Below, in pieces: positions 35,391 through 44,140 of a stretch of DNA of 64,000 bases; the first letter of the stretch is position 1; the number at the start of each line of letters is the position of its first letter. The stretch lies in the NCBI GenBank assembly GCA_023422775.1, contig JAFAGM010000120.1, positions 1 through 64,000 of the forward strand. The letters run 5' to 3'. The notes below the pieces were generated by a model. That model searched no databases and had not been told where the DNA came from. It saw nothing but the letters and a program-made list of their open reading frames with translations. Both the position numbers and the translations under genes were made by a program. Source of the stretch: Pseudomonadota bacterium (GTDB lineage Bacteria > Pseudomonadota > Alphaproteobacteria > Rhizobiales > Xanthobacteraceae).

Positions 35391-35743
35391 CCTCTCTCCG
35401 CCAAGCTCTCCGCTTCCTTCAATCTGCGCTTGATCTTGTCGATTTCGGCTTTCGGCGTCGAAATACCCTTCCTGGATTTTTTCTGAAAGGCATGAAGCAC
35501 ATATATGACACCCTTGATTCTCACCGTGTACACAGCTCGAAAGGTGTTACCGTCGAAATCAGAAACGATCTCCAGAACGCCGGCACCCTTGAAGCCCTTC
35601 AACGGTTTGGCGTCGGGATGTTTGCCGCCCTTCTGGGCGGTGCGGAGCGCAAACCCGATGCAATATTTGACCTCATCTGGGAATTCGCTCAGGTCCTCCC
35701 GTGAAGTACCAATGAATTCCAGTGGCGTGTCAGTCTTGCTCAT
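35387..35743 (-). CDS. RelE/Gp49-type mRNA interferase toxin (HigB-like)
   Basis: 118-residue basic protein of the phage-derived Gp49-like/RelE superfamily: SREDLSEFPDEVKYCIGFAL, then GVLEIVSDFDGNTFRAVYTV (beta strands), then VIYVLHAFQKKSRKGISTPK, the Lys-rich segment that in relatives carries the catalytic or ribosome-contact residues. It heads a two-gene operon with its antitoxin. A candidate sigma70 promoter lies 18 bases upstream. Predicted to cleave mRNA at the ribosome. Confidence 0.88.
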   Translation of the reverse strand: MSKTDTPLEFIGTSREDLSEFPDEVKYCIGFALRTAQKGGKHPDAKPLKGFKGAGVLEIVSDFDGNTFRAVYTVRIKGVIYVLHAFQKKSRKGISTPKAEIDKIKRRLKEAESLAERG

Positions 35744-35760
35744 CGCTCCGATAAATATAG

Positions 35761-35789
35761 AGTATTTACTATATCAGGATCAATGTCAA
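35761..35789 (-). promoter_or_regulatory. Sigma70-like promoter of the toxin-antitoxin pair
   Basis: Read on the minus strand: -35 TTGACA (complement of 35784-35789), 17-bp spacer, -10 AATACT (complement of 35761-35766, four of six consensus bases). The imperfect dyad TATAG...CTATA around the -10 could be the antitoxin operator. The stretch is unusually AT-rich for this window. Confidence 0.6.
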
Positions 35790-35805
35790 TATTACGGACA
35801 GTTCC

Positions 35806-35875
35806 GTTGCCCGCATGAGCGCCGGCGACATGCGGGAACAGCGGCCCCGGGGTCGCTTCGCTCACCCGGGCTACG
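35806..35875. repeat. Direct repeat, family B, copy 2 (right side of toxin-antitoxin cassette)
   Basis: Second 70-bp copy, 65 of 70 bases identical to 34978-35047 and in the same orientation. It ends three bases before the stop codon of the K+/H+ antiporter gene. Confidence 0.88.
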
Positions 35876-35878
35876 CAT

Positions 35879-37675
35879 CTAGACTCCCGCCACCGACGAC
35901 CAGATGTCGGCAAGCTTGCGCTTCACGGCCTGCCGGCGCGTCAGCGGCACGACCACTTCCTCGTCCTCGGGGAGGCGAAGGCCGACCACGTTGACCCGGC
36001 CGCTGCCGCTGATGCTGCGCGCGACGAGGACGATCGGGTCCAGCGCCAGTTCGGCGCCGGCCTTCGGCGCGTGGTCGAGATGAATATCGAAGTAGTCGGA
36101 CAGCGTCAGCTTCCCCTGACCTTCCGCGACGTTGACGCCGTAGATCTCGGCGAGTTCGCCGAGCGTGTGCTCGCCCGACACCATGAAATCGCCAAGCAGA
36201 TGGGGGTCGGGCGCCGCACTCGGCGCCATATCGACGAAGAAGCGGTCGAGCGCCTCGGCCTTTTCCGGCGGCGCCAGCAGGTAGATGTAGTCGCCGGCGG
36301 CGATCGGATCGGCCTCGGCGGGCGACAGGATCCGCTCGTCGCGGATCACCAGCGTCGGCTTCGACCACGACGGAATCAGGCCGCGCCGGAAGTACAGGCT
36401 CTTCGGCCGCACCGGATAGCCGACCAGCTGCTGCTCGAGCTGGCCGGGCAGATCGAGCTCGACGCGCCGCGGGCCGCGGTCGGCGCGCGGGAGCGCCACA
36501 TGCAGCCATCGCGCCGCCGGCCCCAGCGTCCAGCCCTGCAGCAGCAGCGAGATGATGACCACGACAAAGGCGACGTCGAAGTAGAGATAGGCGTTCGGCA
36601 ATTCGACCAGCATCGGGATCGAGGCGAGGAAGATCGCGACCGCGCCGCGCAACCCGGTCCAGGCGATGAAGATCTTTTCACGCCAGTTGAACCGGAACGG
36701 CGCCAGGCAAAGCAGCACCGCAAGCGGCCGCGCCACCAGCATCAGCACCAGCGCCACGATCATGGCCGGACCGGCGCTGTCCAGCAGGCGCTGCGGCGAG
36801 GCCAATAGCCCGAGCAGGACGAACATCACGATCTGCGCCAGCCAGGTCGCGGCATCGAGAAACGTCACCACCGAATTATGCGCCCGCGTCGGCCGGTTGC
36901 CGACGATGATACCGGCAAGATAGACCGCGAGAAAGCCCGAGGCATGGGCGATCTGCGCCGTGCCGAAAATCACCAGCGCCGCGGTCGTGACGAACGGCGC
37001 ATGCAGGCCCTGCGGCAGCGCCATGCGATTGAGCGCCACCACCACCAGACGGCCACCGATCACGCCGAAGATGGCGCCGAGCAGCCCTTCGCGCGCGAGT
37101 TCACCTGCGACATGCGCGGGGGAGCTTTCGCCGATCGAAAGGAACTGGACGAGCATCAGGGTCAGGAAGATCGCGAACGGATCGTTGGTGCCGGACTCGG
37201 CTTCCAGCGTCGCCCCGACACGGGGGCGCAGACGCAGGCCCTGCGTGTGCACGAGCAGAAACACCGCCGCGGCATCGGTCGACGCTACCACCGCGCCGAC
37301 CAGAAGCGACTCGGTCCAGTTCAGATCGAGCGCATACCGGGCGACCGGCGCCGTGATCATCGCGGTGAGCAGCACGCCGATCGTCGCCAGCACCATCGAT
37401 GGCGCCAGTACCGTGCGGATGCTCTGAAACTTGGTCCGCAAGCCGCCGTCGAACAGGATCAGCGCCAGCGCCACCGATCCGACCAGATAGGTGGTGCGCA
37501 CGTCGCTGAAATGGAGCTGGCCCGGCCCGGTATCGCCCGCCACCATGCCGATCAGCAGGAACACCAGCAGCAACGGCGCACCGAAGCGCAGCGCCAACAG
37601 ACTGGACAGGATTCCGGCCATTACGAGGATGGAGCCGAGCAGAATGGCTATGCTGACCTGGTCGAGGGACGCCAT
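35879..37675 (-). CDS. Potassium/proton antiporter (CPA1, NhaP2/CvrA type)
   Basis: 598-residue inner-membrane antiporter. About 12 TM helices occupy residues 1-390; VVASTDAAAVFLL is the ion-binding motif and GTNDPFAIFLT the following helix, as in NhaP2 proteins. A C-terminal cytoplasmic part contains an RCK_C/TrkA-C domain (PTLVIRDERILSPAEADPIA, GDYIYLLAPP) and a CorC/HlyC-like transporter-associated domain (VNVVGLRLPEDEEVVV). It likely exports K+ for protons. Its start is divergent from the MscS gene 230 bases away, pairing two osmotic/ionic regulators. Confidence 0.92.
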   Translation of the reverse strand: MASLDQVSIAILLGSILVMAGILSSLLALRFGAPLLLVFLLIGMVAGDTGPGQLHFSDVRTTYLVGSVALALILFDGGLRTKFQSIRTVLAPSMVLATIGVLLTAMITAPVARYALDLNWTESLLVGAVVASTDAAAVFLLVHTQGLRLRPRVGATLEAESGTNDPFAIFLTLMLVQFLSIGESSPAHVAGELAREGLLGAIFGVIGGRLVVVALNRMALPQGLHAPFVTTAALVIFGTAQIAHASGFLAVYLAGIIVGNRPTRAHNSVVTFLDAATWLAQIVMFVLLGLLASPQRLLDSAGPAMIVALVLMLVARPLAVLLCLAPFRFNWREKIFIAWTGLRGAVAIFLASIPMLVELPNAYLYFDVAFVVVIISLLLQGWTLGPAARWLHVALPRADRGPRRVELDLPGQLEQQLVGYPVRPKSLYFRRGLIPSWSKPTLVIRDERILSPAEADPIAAGDYIYLLAPPEKAEALDRFFVDMAPSAAPDPHLLGDFMVSGEHTLGELAEIYGVNVAEGQGKLTLSDYFDIHLDHAPKAGAELALDPIVLVARSISGSGRVNVVGLRLPEDEEVVVPLTRRQAVKRKLADIWSSVAGV

Positions 37676-37907
37676 CTCGAGGGAATTGCACCTTCACAAA
37701 CAAGAGAAAATACTTGCACTTGCATCCTTATCGTTGCCACAGTTGATCGCCAACCCATTTCTTCGAGAGCGGCTAATTTCCCGGTTATTTAAGGGCCGAT
37801 CTCGCTTCGCCGGACCCTTGTATCGATGGTCCGCCCGCCTTGATTGTGGAAATCTGCGCCCCGTTCGAACCAGATTTTGCCTGAGCCGCAGCTGACGAGA
37901 TTTGCCG

Positions 37908-39224
37908 ATGGAAATGGCCCCGAAGGAGATCATGGAGTTTCTCCAATCGACCGCGCGATCGGTCGGCGCGGAGATTGCCTCGCCATGGTTCTATCTGCAG
38001 TTCGGGCTGATCCTGGCCGCTGCCGGCATCGCCTATGCGGCCGACGCAGCGATCCGCTCCCGGGTCGACATGGCGTCGCTGGCGATGCGCTGGCCGGTGC
38101 CGCTCCGGCATTTCGTCCGCGTGCTGGTCGGCAGCGCGTCGACCGCGATTTTCACGTTGATCGTGATCACGGAGCGCGTCGTGATGTACCACACGACGTG
38201 GCCGAGCCGCAGTTACCTGCTGATGGTCGCCGCCAAGCTGGCGCTGGCGTGGCTGCTGATCCGGCTGGTGACCTCGGTGATCCGCAATACCTTCATCGTC
38301 AGGCTGGTGTCGGTAACGGCGTGGGTCATCACGGCGCTGAGCATCCTCGGCCAGCTTGAGCCGGCGGCGGAAACGCTCGACTCCTTTGCGATCGAGATCG
38401 GAGGCCTGCGGCTGACGCCGCTGCTTCTGATCAAGGCCGGCGCATTGCTGATCGCCGCGCTATGGCTGACCAACATCGCCAGCAACTTCATCGAAGGCCG
38501 GATTACCCGCGCCAGCGACCTGACGCCGTCGGTCCAGGTGCTGCTGGTCAAGATCATCCGCATCGGGTTGATGGTGGTGGCGATCGCCATCGCGCTCGGC
38601 GCCGTCGGCATCAACCTCTCGGCGCTCGCGGTCTTTACCGGCGCGGCCGGCGTCGGCATCGGTCTCGGCCTGCAGAAGATCGTCGCCAACTTCATCTCCG
38701 GCATCATCCTGCTGGCGGACAAATCCGTGAAACCCGGCGACCTCGTCACCATCGGCGACAGTTCGGGCCGGATCAGCGCAATGAAGACGCGCTATATTTC
38801 GGTGGCCGCCGGCGACGGCCGCGAATTCCTGATCCCGAACGAGGATCTGGTGACGCAGAAGGTCGTGAACTGGACCTACACCGACAAGAACACGCTGGTG
38901 AAGGTGCTGTTCAGCACCAATTACGACGCCGACCCGCGGGCGGTGTGCAAGCTCGCCATCGACATTGCGGCCGCAGTCCCCCGCGCCATCAAGAGCAAGC
39001 CGCCGAACTGCATCCTGACCGAATTCGCCGAGGCCGGAATGAAGTTCTCCCTGACCTTCTGGATGCCCGACCCCGACGGCCTGGACCGCATCAAGAGCGA
39101 TGTGATGCTGGCGCTGTGGGACGCCTTCAAGCGCGAGGGCGTGCGTGTTCCCTACCCGGTCCGCGAAATCCGGGTCCGCGGCGGCGCGCTGCCGGTCGAA
39201 TCCGTGGTGGAGGTGTCCGGCTAG
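37908..39224 (+). CDS. Mechanosensitive ion channel, MscS family
   Basis: 438 residues. About five N-terminal TM helices lead into the pore-lining helix AGVGIGLGLQKIVANFISG (about 245-263), followed by the beta domain VKPGDLVTIGDSSGRISAMK and the conserved-looking EFLIPNEDLVT. The C-terminal cytoplasmic cage ends near VRVPYPVREIRVRGG. ATG 37908 is used; a TTG at 37902 adds two residues. It should open under hypo-osmotic stress to release solutes. It is divergent from the K+/H+ antiporter. Confidence 0.93.
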   Translation: MEMAPKEIMEFLQSTARSVGAEIASPWFYLQFGLILAAAGIAYAADAAIRSRVDMASLAMRWPVPLRHFVRVLVGSASTAIFTLIVITERVVMYHTTWPSRSYLLMVAAKLALAWLLIRLVTSVIRNTFIVRLVSVTAWVITALSILGQLEPAAETLDSFAIEIGGLRLTPLLLIKAGALLIAALWLTNIASNFIEGRITRASDLTPSVQVLLVKIIRIGLMVVAIAIALGAVGINLSALAVFTGAAGVGIGLGLQKIVANFISGIILLADKSVKPGDLVTIGDSSGRISAMKTRYISVAAGDGREFLIPNEDLVTQKVVNWTYTDKNTLVKVLFSTNYDADPRAVCKLAIDIAAAVPRAIKSKPPNCILTEFAEAGMKFSLTFWMPDPDGLDRIKSDVMLALWDAFKREGVRVPYPVREIRVRGGALPVESVVEVSG

Positions 39225-39339
39225 ATGCAACGCATTTAAGGCCGCACCGGCCCCAACCTTGGCTTGCACTGAACGGCCGGATCATTAGATTAGACTTTGA
39301 GATCAGCCATTTCCGTCCCCACCGAAGCATGACCCGCCC

Positions 39340-40164
39340 ATGAGCTATATCGAAGCGACCGACACCTCCTTGCGAAAAACCGGCCAGATCAAGCTGCATG
39401 GCGCGAGCGGCTTCGTCGGCATGCGCAAGGCCGGCGCGCTGGTCGCAAAATGCCTCGACGAACTCACCGATATCGTCAAGGCGGGCGTCCCGACCTCCGA
39501 GATCGACGAATTCGTCCGCAACTTCGCCTTCAGCCACGGCGCCTATCCGGCGACGCTGATGTACCGCGGCTACCGCTATTCGACCTGCACCTCGATCAAT
39601 CACGTGGTCTGCCACGGCATGCCCGGCGACCGCGGCCTGAAGGAAGGCGACATCGTCAATGTCGACGTCACCTTCATCGTCGACGGCTGGTACGGCGATT
39701 CCAGCCGCATGTATGTGATCGGCCCGATCGCCCGCAAGGCCGAACGGCTGATCGAGATCACCTATGAGGCGATGATGCGCGGCATCGCCGCGGTGAAGCC
39801 CGGCGCCACCACCGGCGACATCGGCCACGCCATCCAGAGTTTCGTCGAACCGCAGGGCATGAGCGTCGTGCGCGATTTCTGCGGCCATGGCCTCGGCCGC
39901 ATGTTCCACGACGAGCCGAACATCATCCATATCGGCCGGCCCGGCGAGGGCGTGGCGCTGAAGCCCGGCATGTTTTTCACCATCGAGCCGATGATCAACC
40001 TCGGCAAGCCGCACGTGAAGATCCTCTCCGACGGCTGGACCGCGGTGACGCGTGACCGCTCGCTGTCCGCGCAGTTCGAGCACTCCGTCGGCGTAACCGC
40101 CACCGGCGTCGAGATATTCACGCTGTCGCAGCGCAATGGCGAGAAGCCCTTCGCAGCAGTCTGA
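39340..40164 (+). CDS. map: Methionine aminopeptidase, type I
   Basis: Removes the initiator methionine from nascent proteins. 274 residues, full length, dinuclear-metal pita-bread fold. Visible metal-ligand segments: VNVDVTFIVDGWYGDSS (Asp ligands), CGHGLGRMFHDEP (His), TIEPMINLG (Glu) and SAQFEHSVGVT (Glu). HVVCHGMPGD carries the substrate His. ATG 39340 follows a spacer without a strong Shine-Dalgarno. In many Rhizobiales map is followed directly by radC; here an exported hydrolase gene sits between. Confidence 0.96.
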   Translation: MSYIEATDTSLRKTGQIKLHGASGFVGMRKAGALVAKCLDELTDIVKAGVPTSEIDEFVRNFAFSHGAYPATLMYRGYRYSTCTSINHVVCHGMPGDRGLKEGDIVNVDVTFIVDGWYGDSSRMYVIGPIARKAERLIEITYEAMMRGIAAVKPGATTGDIGHAIQSFVEPQGMSVVRDFCGHGLGRMFHDEPNIIHIGRPGEGVALKPGMFFTIEPMINLGKPHVKILSDGWTAVTRDRSLSAQFEHSVGVTATGVEIFTLSQRNGEKPFAAV

Positions 40165-40373
40165 TCGGGCTGAAGCGCTGTATTGTGACGGCTATCGCGA
40201 CAATTCCCGTTCCCGTGCACCCGCTGGAAGCCCGGCCGCCCTGCGGCAACACGCCCTTCCGTCAAGACGGATTCCAGCCGGAATATCCTACCGCTCCCGG
40301 GGTAGCACAGTCTGCCCGCCTTCCGAACGAGAAGGCTCTGACGGGCAACGGATCAACCAAGGGAGCAAGGGCA

Positions 40374-41333
40374 ATGTTCGGGATTTCACGTCGCGACCTC
40401 ATCCTCGGGAGCGCGGGGACTGCACTCGTTTTCGGCCTCAAGGGACCGGTTTCGTTCATCGGCGCGGCGCAGGCGCAGCGCGCCGCCGACAGCCTCAAAT
40501 ACAAGGTCGGCGATATCGAGGTCTTCAGCCTGCATGACGGCAGCATCGAGCGGGCCCTCGACGCCAACTTCGTCAAGAACGCCGCGTTCGACGACGTCAA
40601 GAAGGCGTTGACCGCCGGCGGCATCGGCCCGGACAAGTTCGACAACCCGTTCACCGTCACCGCGATCAGGACCGGCGGCAAGGTCGTGCTGTTCGACACC
40701 GGCTTCGGGGCCAACGGCCCGCCCACCGTGGGCAAGCTCGCCGGCAACATGAAGGCGGCCGGCCTCGATCCCGCGACGGTCTCCACGGTGGTGATTTCGC
40801 ATTTCCACCCCGATCACATCTCGGGCCTCTGGGTGAAAGAGACCAACGCCCAGGTATTCCCGAACGCGGAAATCCTGATGCCGGAGGTGGAGTACAAGTT
40901 CTGGACCGATCCGGCGCTGGTGGAGAAGATGCCCGAGGGCATCCGCAACCACGTGAAACGGATCCAGGCGACCTTCCCGACCTGGAAAAACATCAGGCAA
41001 TATGCCGACGGAGCCGACGTAGCTCCCGGCGTGAAGGCCATCGCTACTCCCGGCCACACTGTCGGTCACATGTCTTTCCTGGTCGCTTCCGGCGGACAGC
41101 AATTGTTCATCCAGAGCGACGTCACCGGCATCCACCCGTTGTTTGTCAGGAATCCCGGCTGGTTCTCGATGTTCGACGCTGATGGGCCGAAGGCGGAAGC
41201 CACCCGCCGCGCGTTCTTCGATCGCGTCATCGCCGAGAAGGGCATGATCGCCGGCTATCACTTCGGCTTCCCGAACGTCGGCACGCTGACGAAGGACGGC
41301 AACGGCTACGCCTTCGCCGCCGTGAAAGCCTGA
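40374..41333 (+). CDS. Tat-exported MBL-fold metallo-hydrolase
   Basis: 319-residue periplasmic metallo-beta-lactamase-fold protein. The twin-arginine signal is SRRDLILGSAG with a following hydrophobic stretch and cleavage near AQAQ. The zinc motif is SHFHPDHISGLW; other ligands lie in ATPGHTVGH and IQSDVTGIHP. ATG 40374 is chosen because it starts the Tat signal; an upstream in-frame start at 40185 would bury it. Substrate is unknown; relatives include lactonase-like and arylsulfatase-like proteins. It ends before a good terminator and lies between map and radC, where other rhizobia have nothing, so it may be an insertion. Confidence 0.88.
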   Translation: MFGISRRDLILGSAGTALVFGLKGPVSFIGAAQAQRAADSLKYKVGDIEVFSLHDGSIERALDANFVKNAAFDDVKKALTAGGIGPDKFDNPFTVTAIRTGGKVVLFDTGFGANGPPTVGKLAGNMKAAGLDPATVSTVVISHFHPDHISGLWVKETNAQVFPNAEILMPEVEYKFWTDPALVEKMPEGIRNHVKRIQATFPTWKNIRQYADGADVAPGVKAIATPGHTVGHMSFLVASGGQQLFIQSDVTGIHPLFVRNPGWFSMFDADGPKAEATRRAFFDRVIAEKGMIAGYHFGFPNVGTLTKDGNGYAFAAVKA

Positions 41334-41359
41334 TCGCAGGTAAATTCGAAATCGCCCGG

Positions 41360-41390
41360 AAAAGCGCCGCGCGGCTTGCGGAGCTTTTTC
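41360..41390 (+). terminator. Intrinsic terminator after the MBL-fold gene
   Basis: AAAAGC and CCGC on the left pair with GCGG and GCTTTT on the right, with one G/A mismatch and a seven-base loop, followed by TTC. It lies 26 bases after the stop codon and 60 bases before radC. Confidence 0.6.
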
Positions 41391-41450
41391 CTCAAATGCT
41401 CCCGCACTTTAGAGTTGCAAAAGCGCGCCGGCACGGCATGGTGGCGGCCG

Positions 41451-42164
41451 ATGCCCACCAGGACCAGCAATTCCCCGGATCAATCCAGCGATACGCCGCA
41501 TTATCACGGCCACCGCGAACGGCTGCGCGAGCGCTTCCATGCGGCCGGGCCGGAAGCCCTGAGCGATTATGAATTGCTGGAAATGGCGCTGTTCCCGGCC
41601 CTGCCGCGACGCGACACCAAGCCGCTCGCGAAAGCCTTGCTGAAGCAGTTCGGCTCGTTCGCCGAAGTCATCCATGCCCCCATCGCGCGCCTGCGTGAGG
41701 TCGACGGGATCGGCGAGGCCTCGATCAACCAGATCAAGCTGCTGGCGGCCGCGGCCCACCGCGTCGCGAAAGGGGAGATCAAGCGCAAGATCGCACTGTC
41801 GTCGTGGAACGACGTGATCGATTACTGCCGGACCGGCATGGCGTTTGCCGACAAGGAGCAGTTTCGCCTGCTGTTTCTCGACAAGCGCAACCAACTGATT
41901 GCGGACGAAGTGCAGCAGACCGGCACCGTCGACCACACGCCGGTCTATCCGCGCGAGGTGATCAAGCGCGCGCTCGAACTGTCGGCGACCGCGCTGATCC
42001 TGGTCCACAACCATCCAAGCGGCGATCCGACGCCATCGCAGGCCGACATCCAGATGACGAAGGCGATCGTCGACATCGCCACGCCGCTCGGCATTTCCGT
42101 GCACGACCACATCATCGTCGGCAAGAACGGCCATGCGAGCCTGAAGGGGATGCGGCTGATCTAG
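41451..42164 (+). CDS. radC: RadC-family JAB/MPN domain protein
   Basis: 237 residues from ATG 41451. An N-terminal helix-hairpin-helix-like part (YELLEMALFPALPRRDTKPL, VDGIGEASINQIKLL) precedes the JAMM metal motif VHNHPSGDPTPSQAD, with the remaining ligand Glu expected in LIADEVQQTGTVDHT. Function in DNA repair is historical; biochemical role is uncertain. The last 109 bases, encoding the C-terminus from about residue 202, are duplicated downstream at 42525-42633, so this 3' end looks like a target of an integration or tandem duplication event. The main copy is intact. Confidence 0.9.
   Translation: MPTRTSNSPDQSSDTPHYHGHRERLRERFHAAGPEALSDYELLEMALFPALPRRDTKPLAKALLKQFGSFAEVIHAPIARLREVDGIGEASINQIKLLAAAAHRVAKGEIKRKIALSSWNDVIDYCRTGMAFADKEQFRLLFLDKRNQLIADEVQQTGTVDHTPVYPREVIKRALELSATALILVHNHPSGDPTPSQADIQMTKAIVDIATPLGISVHDHIIVGKNGHASLKGMRLI
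42056..42164 (+). repeat. radC 3'-end repeat, copy 1 (inside radC)
   Basis: 109 bases including the radC stop. The downstream copy at 42525-42633 is the same length with about eight to ten substitutions by eye and no gaps. Start-to-start distance is 469 bases. Confidence 0.9.
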
Positions 42165-42277
42165 TTATCGCCAGCATTTACCATCTATTAACTCTCCGCT
42201 TCGCGCTTTGGCGAACGCGTGAGAGAGTGGCTCATCGGATGAGAGGGGGTAGCTCATCCTCGAATGAGAGGGGATCG

Positions 42278-42448
42278 ATGATTAATCAACTAGCAGAGCG
42301 GATGAGGGTCGCGGCTCTTTCGATGAGTCCGGAGCACCTGATAGACAAATTTCTGAACCGGCTCGATGAACTGAGGGGCGCGATGGCGCTTGCTGAAATC
42401 AACAGTTTGGCCCGCAACGAGGCGCGAACCAAGGTGCTGTTCGATTGA
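42278..42448 (+). CDS. Small hypothetical protein between the radC repeats
   Basis: 56 residues from ATG 42278, preceded by GAGAGGGG. No family is recognised. The sequence is amphipathic and helical in appearance (ALSMSPEHLIDKFLNRLDEL, then AEINSLARNEARTK). Two related phrases GATGAGAGGGGG and GAATGAGAGGGG occur just upstream at 42239-42274. The stop TGA ends at 42448. It may be a remnant of whatever was inserted at the radC 3' end; expression is unproven. Confidence 0.35.
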   Translation: MINQLAERMRVAALSMSPEHLIDKFLNRLDELRGAMALAEINSLARNEARTKVLFD

Positions 42449-42633
42449 TTCGGCGACTGAAGCGCGATGGGACGGTCGAACCACCATCGTGCTTTAGCCT
42501 ATTGTTGTTATTGGCGGGTGCGACGACGAAAGCGATCGTCGACATCGCCACGCCGCTCGGCATTTCGGTTCACGACCACATCATCGTCGGCAAGAACGAG
42601 CATGCGAGTTTGAGGGGGATGCGGCTGATCTAG
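42445..42633 (+). pseudogene. Duplicated radC C-terminal fragment
   Basis: An open frame that, after about 26 unrelated codons, encodes TKAIVDIATPLGISVHDHII and the same RadC C-terminus ending in RGMRLI at the same stop codon. It lacks the catalytic HxHxxSG half, so it cannot be a functional RadC. Substitutions relative to the main copy are few and mostly conservative, so the duplication is not ancient. Confidence 0.8.
42525..42633 (+). repeat. radC 3'-end repeat, copy 2
   Basis: Partner of 42056-42164, in direct orientation. It ends at its own TAG, 25 bases before the stop codon of the converging OprB-like porin gene. Confidence 0.9.
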
Positions 42634-42658
42634 CTAGCGCGGGAGCGGCGCGGCAGAC

Positions 42659-44059
42659 CTAATACGCAATCGTCGACCGCACACCGAATATCGCGCCGTT
42701 TCTGATCGGCTGATCCGGCCGGTCGGGATCGGAGATGTGGCCGCCCGGGTGGGTCACGTATTCGAACGTGGGCTGCACGGTCCAGCCGGGTTTGATCTGG
42801 GCCTGGTAACTCAATTCGATCGTCATCTCGTAGTTGCGCACCGGATGCCCGTTGCCGGAATAAAGAATCACGTCACGGTCGAAGGCGCGTACGCGGTTGG
42901 AAATGTTGCCGTAGATGAAGCTGGCGCCGAACCTGTCATCGGGTCGGCCCGGGATCATGCCGGAAAAGACAATGCCGCTGTCGAGGAAGAAGTTGATGTG
43001 GCTGCTGTCCGAGGGGCTGGCCGCAATCCGGCTGAAGATGCCGACGCCGCTGTCGGGGCCGCCGTCCACTGGCCGCCAGAGCTGTTGATCGACGACACCG
43101 TAGATGCCGCTGTTGCCGCGGATCCGGCGGGAGATGCCGTTGCTGAGGGGATCCGCAAGCAGGACGCCATCCGAGCCGAACCTGTGATCGTGGAATTGTC
43201 CGAAATGATGCCAGCCGCCGAGCCGGTAGATTGCTGCGAGCCCGCTGTCTTCCTTTCCCTGATTGCGGCGGTACTGAACCTCTCCCATCAGCAACGGAGG
43301 ATCGTTGATCCTGAAGTTGGTTCCTGTGGTGTTGACCGTTCCCTGTTCGCCAGGATCTCCATTGAACACGGCGAAGAGGGCCGACCAGTGCTTGTCGGGA
43401 TCAAACCTCCAGCGCACGCCGGGCGTGGCGAGGGGATAGGCCGGTCCACCGCTGGGCAGGTTGGCGCCCGTGATCGTGGGCCAATCGCTGCTCAGAAACA
43501 TCCTGCTGTATTCGCTGATGAAGAACTCCGCGTCGGCGGCAAGCTGGCCGAAGCGGAAGCCGAACCGATCGTCGAAGAGCTTTTGCTCCAGCCACAGTTC
43601 GGAAAGCCGCGTCGAAGGGAGCGCCTCGATGTTGCTGATCGTGATCAGGCTGTTGAAATGCTCGGCGCGCATTCCTGCCGTTCGATGAATCTGGAAGGCA
43701 TTGCCGAAGAAGTTCAGCCCCTGCCATCCCGCGAGCTTTCCGAAATCGACGGCGGTGAACGCTTCGAGCTTGCCCTGATAGAGGCTGCCGCGACGGATGC
43801 CGCCGGAAACGTTGCGGAGTGCTTCGCCGGTATAGACCAGCCCGTAGGTGATGCCGTGCCGGGCGAGCCATTTGCGGCTGCCGGTCGGATCGCCGTTGTC
43901 GGGCATGCTGGTCGCGATCGACACGGGCGGAATGCCATCGACAACATCCGTCTCCGCCATCGCCGGGCCGGCCATCGCGATCGCCGCGAGGACGGAAATA
44001 TTCAGCCTCAACCTGCTCACTTCACGACATTCCAGATTGCTATTGCTACTCAATTGCAT
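42659..44059 (-). CDS. OprB-like carbohydrate-selective porin family protein
   Basis: Outer-membrane beta-barrel of the OprB family, 466 residues from ATG 44059 or 453 from GTG 44020. The latter starts SRLRLNISVLAAIAMAGPAM, a clean signal peptide, and is preferred on that ground. The barrel shows alternating aromatic strands (WLEQKLFDDRFGFRFGQLAA, AEFFISEYSRMFLSSDWP) and ends in an aromatic residue, IGVRSTIAY-like terminus (FGVRSTIAY), as expected for outer-membrane assembly. It is divergent from sitABCD and shares two copies of a putative metal-regulator box with it, so divalent-metal entry rather than sugar entry is a reasonable hypothesis. Confidence 0.85.
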   Translation of the reverse strand: MQLSSNSNLECREVSRLRLNISVLAAIAMAGPAMAETDVVDGIPPVSIATSMPDNGDPTGSRKWLARHGITYGLVYTGEALRNVSGGIRRGSLYQGKLEAFTAVDFGKLAGWQGLNFFGNAFQIHRTAGMRAEHFNSLITISNIEALPSTRLSELWLEQKLFDDRFGFRFGQLAADAEFFISEYSRMFLSSDWPTITGANLPSGGPAYPLATPGVRWRFDPDKHWSALFAVFNGDPGEQGTVNTTGTNFRINDPPLLMGEVQYRRNQGKEDSGLAAIYRLGGWHHFGQFHDHRFGSDGVLLADPLSNGISRRIRGNSGIYGVVDQQLWRPVDGGPDSGVGIFSRIAASPSDSSHINFFLDSGIVFSGMIPGRPDDRFGASFIYGNISNRVRAFDRDVILYSGNGHPVRNYEMTIELSYQAQIKPGWTVQPTFEYVTHPGGHISDPDRPDQPIRNGAIFGVRSTIAY

Positions 44060-44085
44060 CTGAGAGGCGGAACTCTCGATACAAA

Positions 44086-44103
44086 TTGCGAATAAGTCGC
44101 ATT
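44086..44103. promoter_or_regulatory. Candidate Fur/Mur-type operator, copy 1
   Basis: TTGCGAATAAGTCGCATT, with a perfect TGCGA/TCGCA dyad. It abuts the -35 of the sit promoter. It shares layout with 44141-44158 and 55522-55539: TTGCGAA, four bases, T, C or T, GCA, A or T, T. Confidence 0.6.
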
Positions 44104-44131
44104 TGCAAAATGACGAAAAGTTCCCTATACG
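44103..44131 (+). promoter_or_regulatory. Sigma70-like promoter of sitABCD
   Basis: -35 TTGCAA (44103-44108), 17-bp spacer, -10 TATACG (44126-44131), predicting a start near 44138. One operator-like box touches the -35 and another begins at 44141 just after the start, a geometry suited to repression. Confidence 0.6.
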
Positions 44132-44140
44132 TCAAGCCAG

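Noticed and set aside
42165..42633. CRISPR-like or short tandem repeat array after radC
   Set aside because: There are only two copies of a 109-bp coding repeat and two short GATGAGAGGGG-like phrases; spacing and number do not fit an array.
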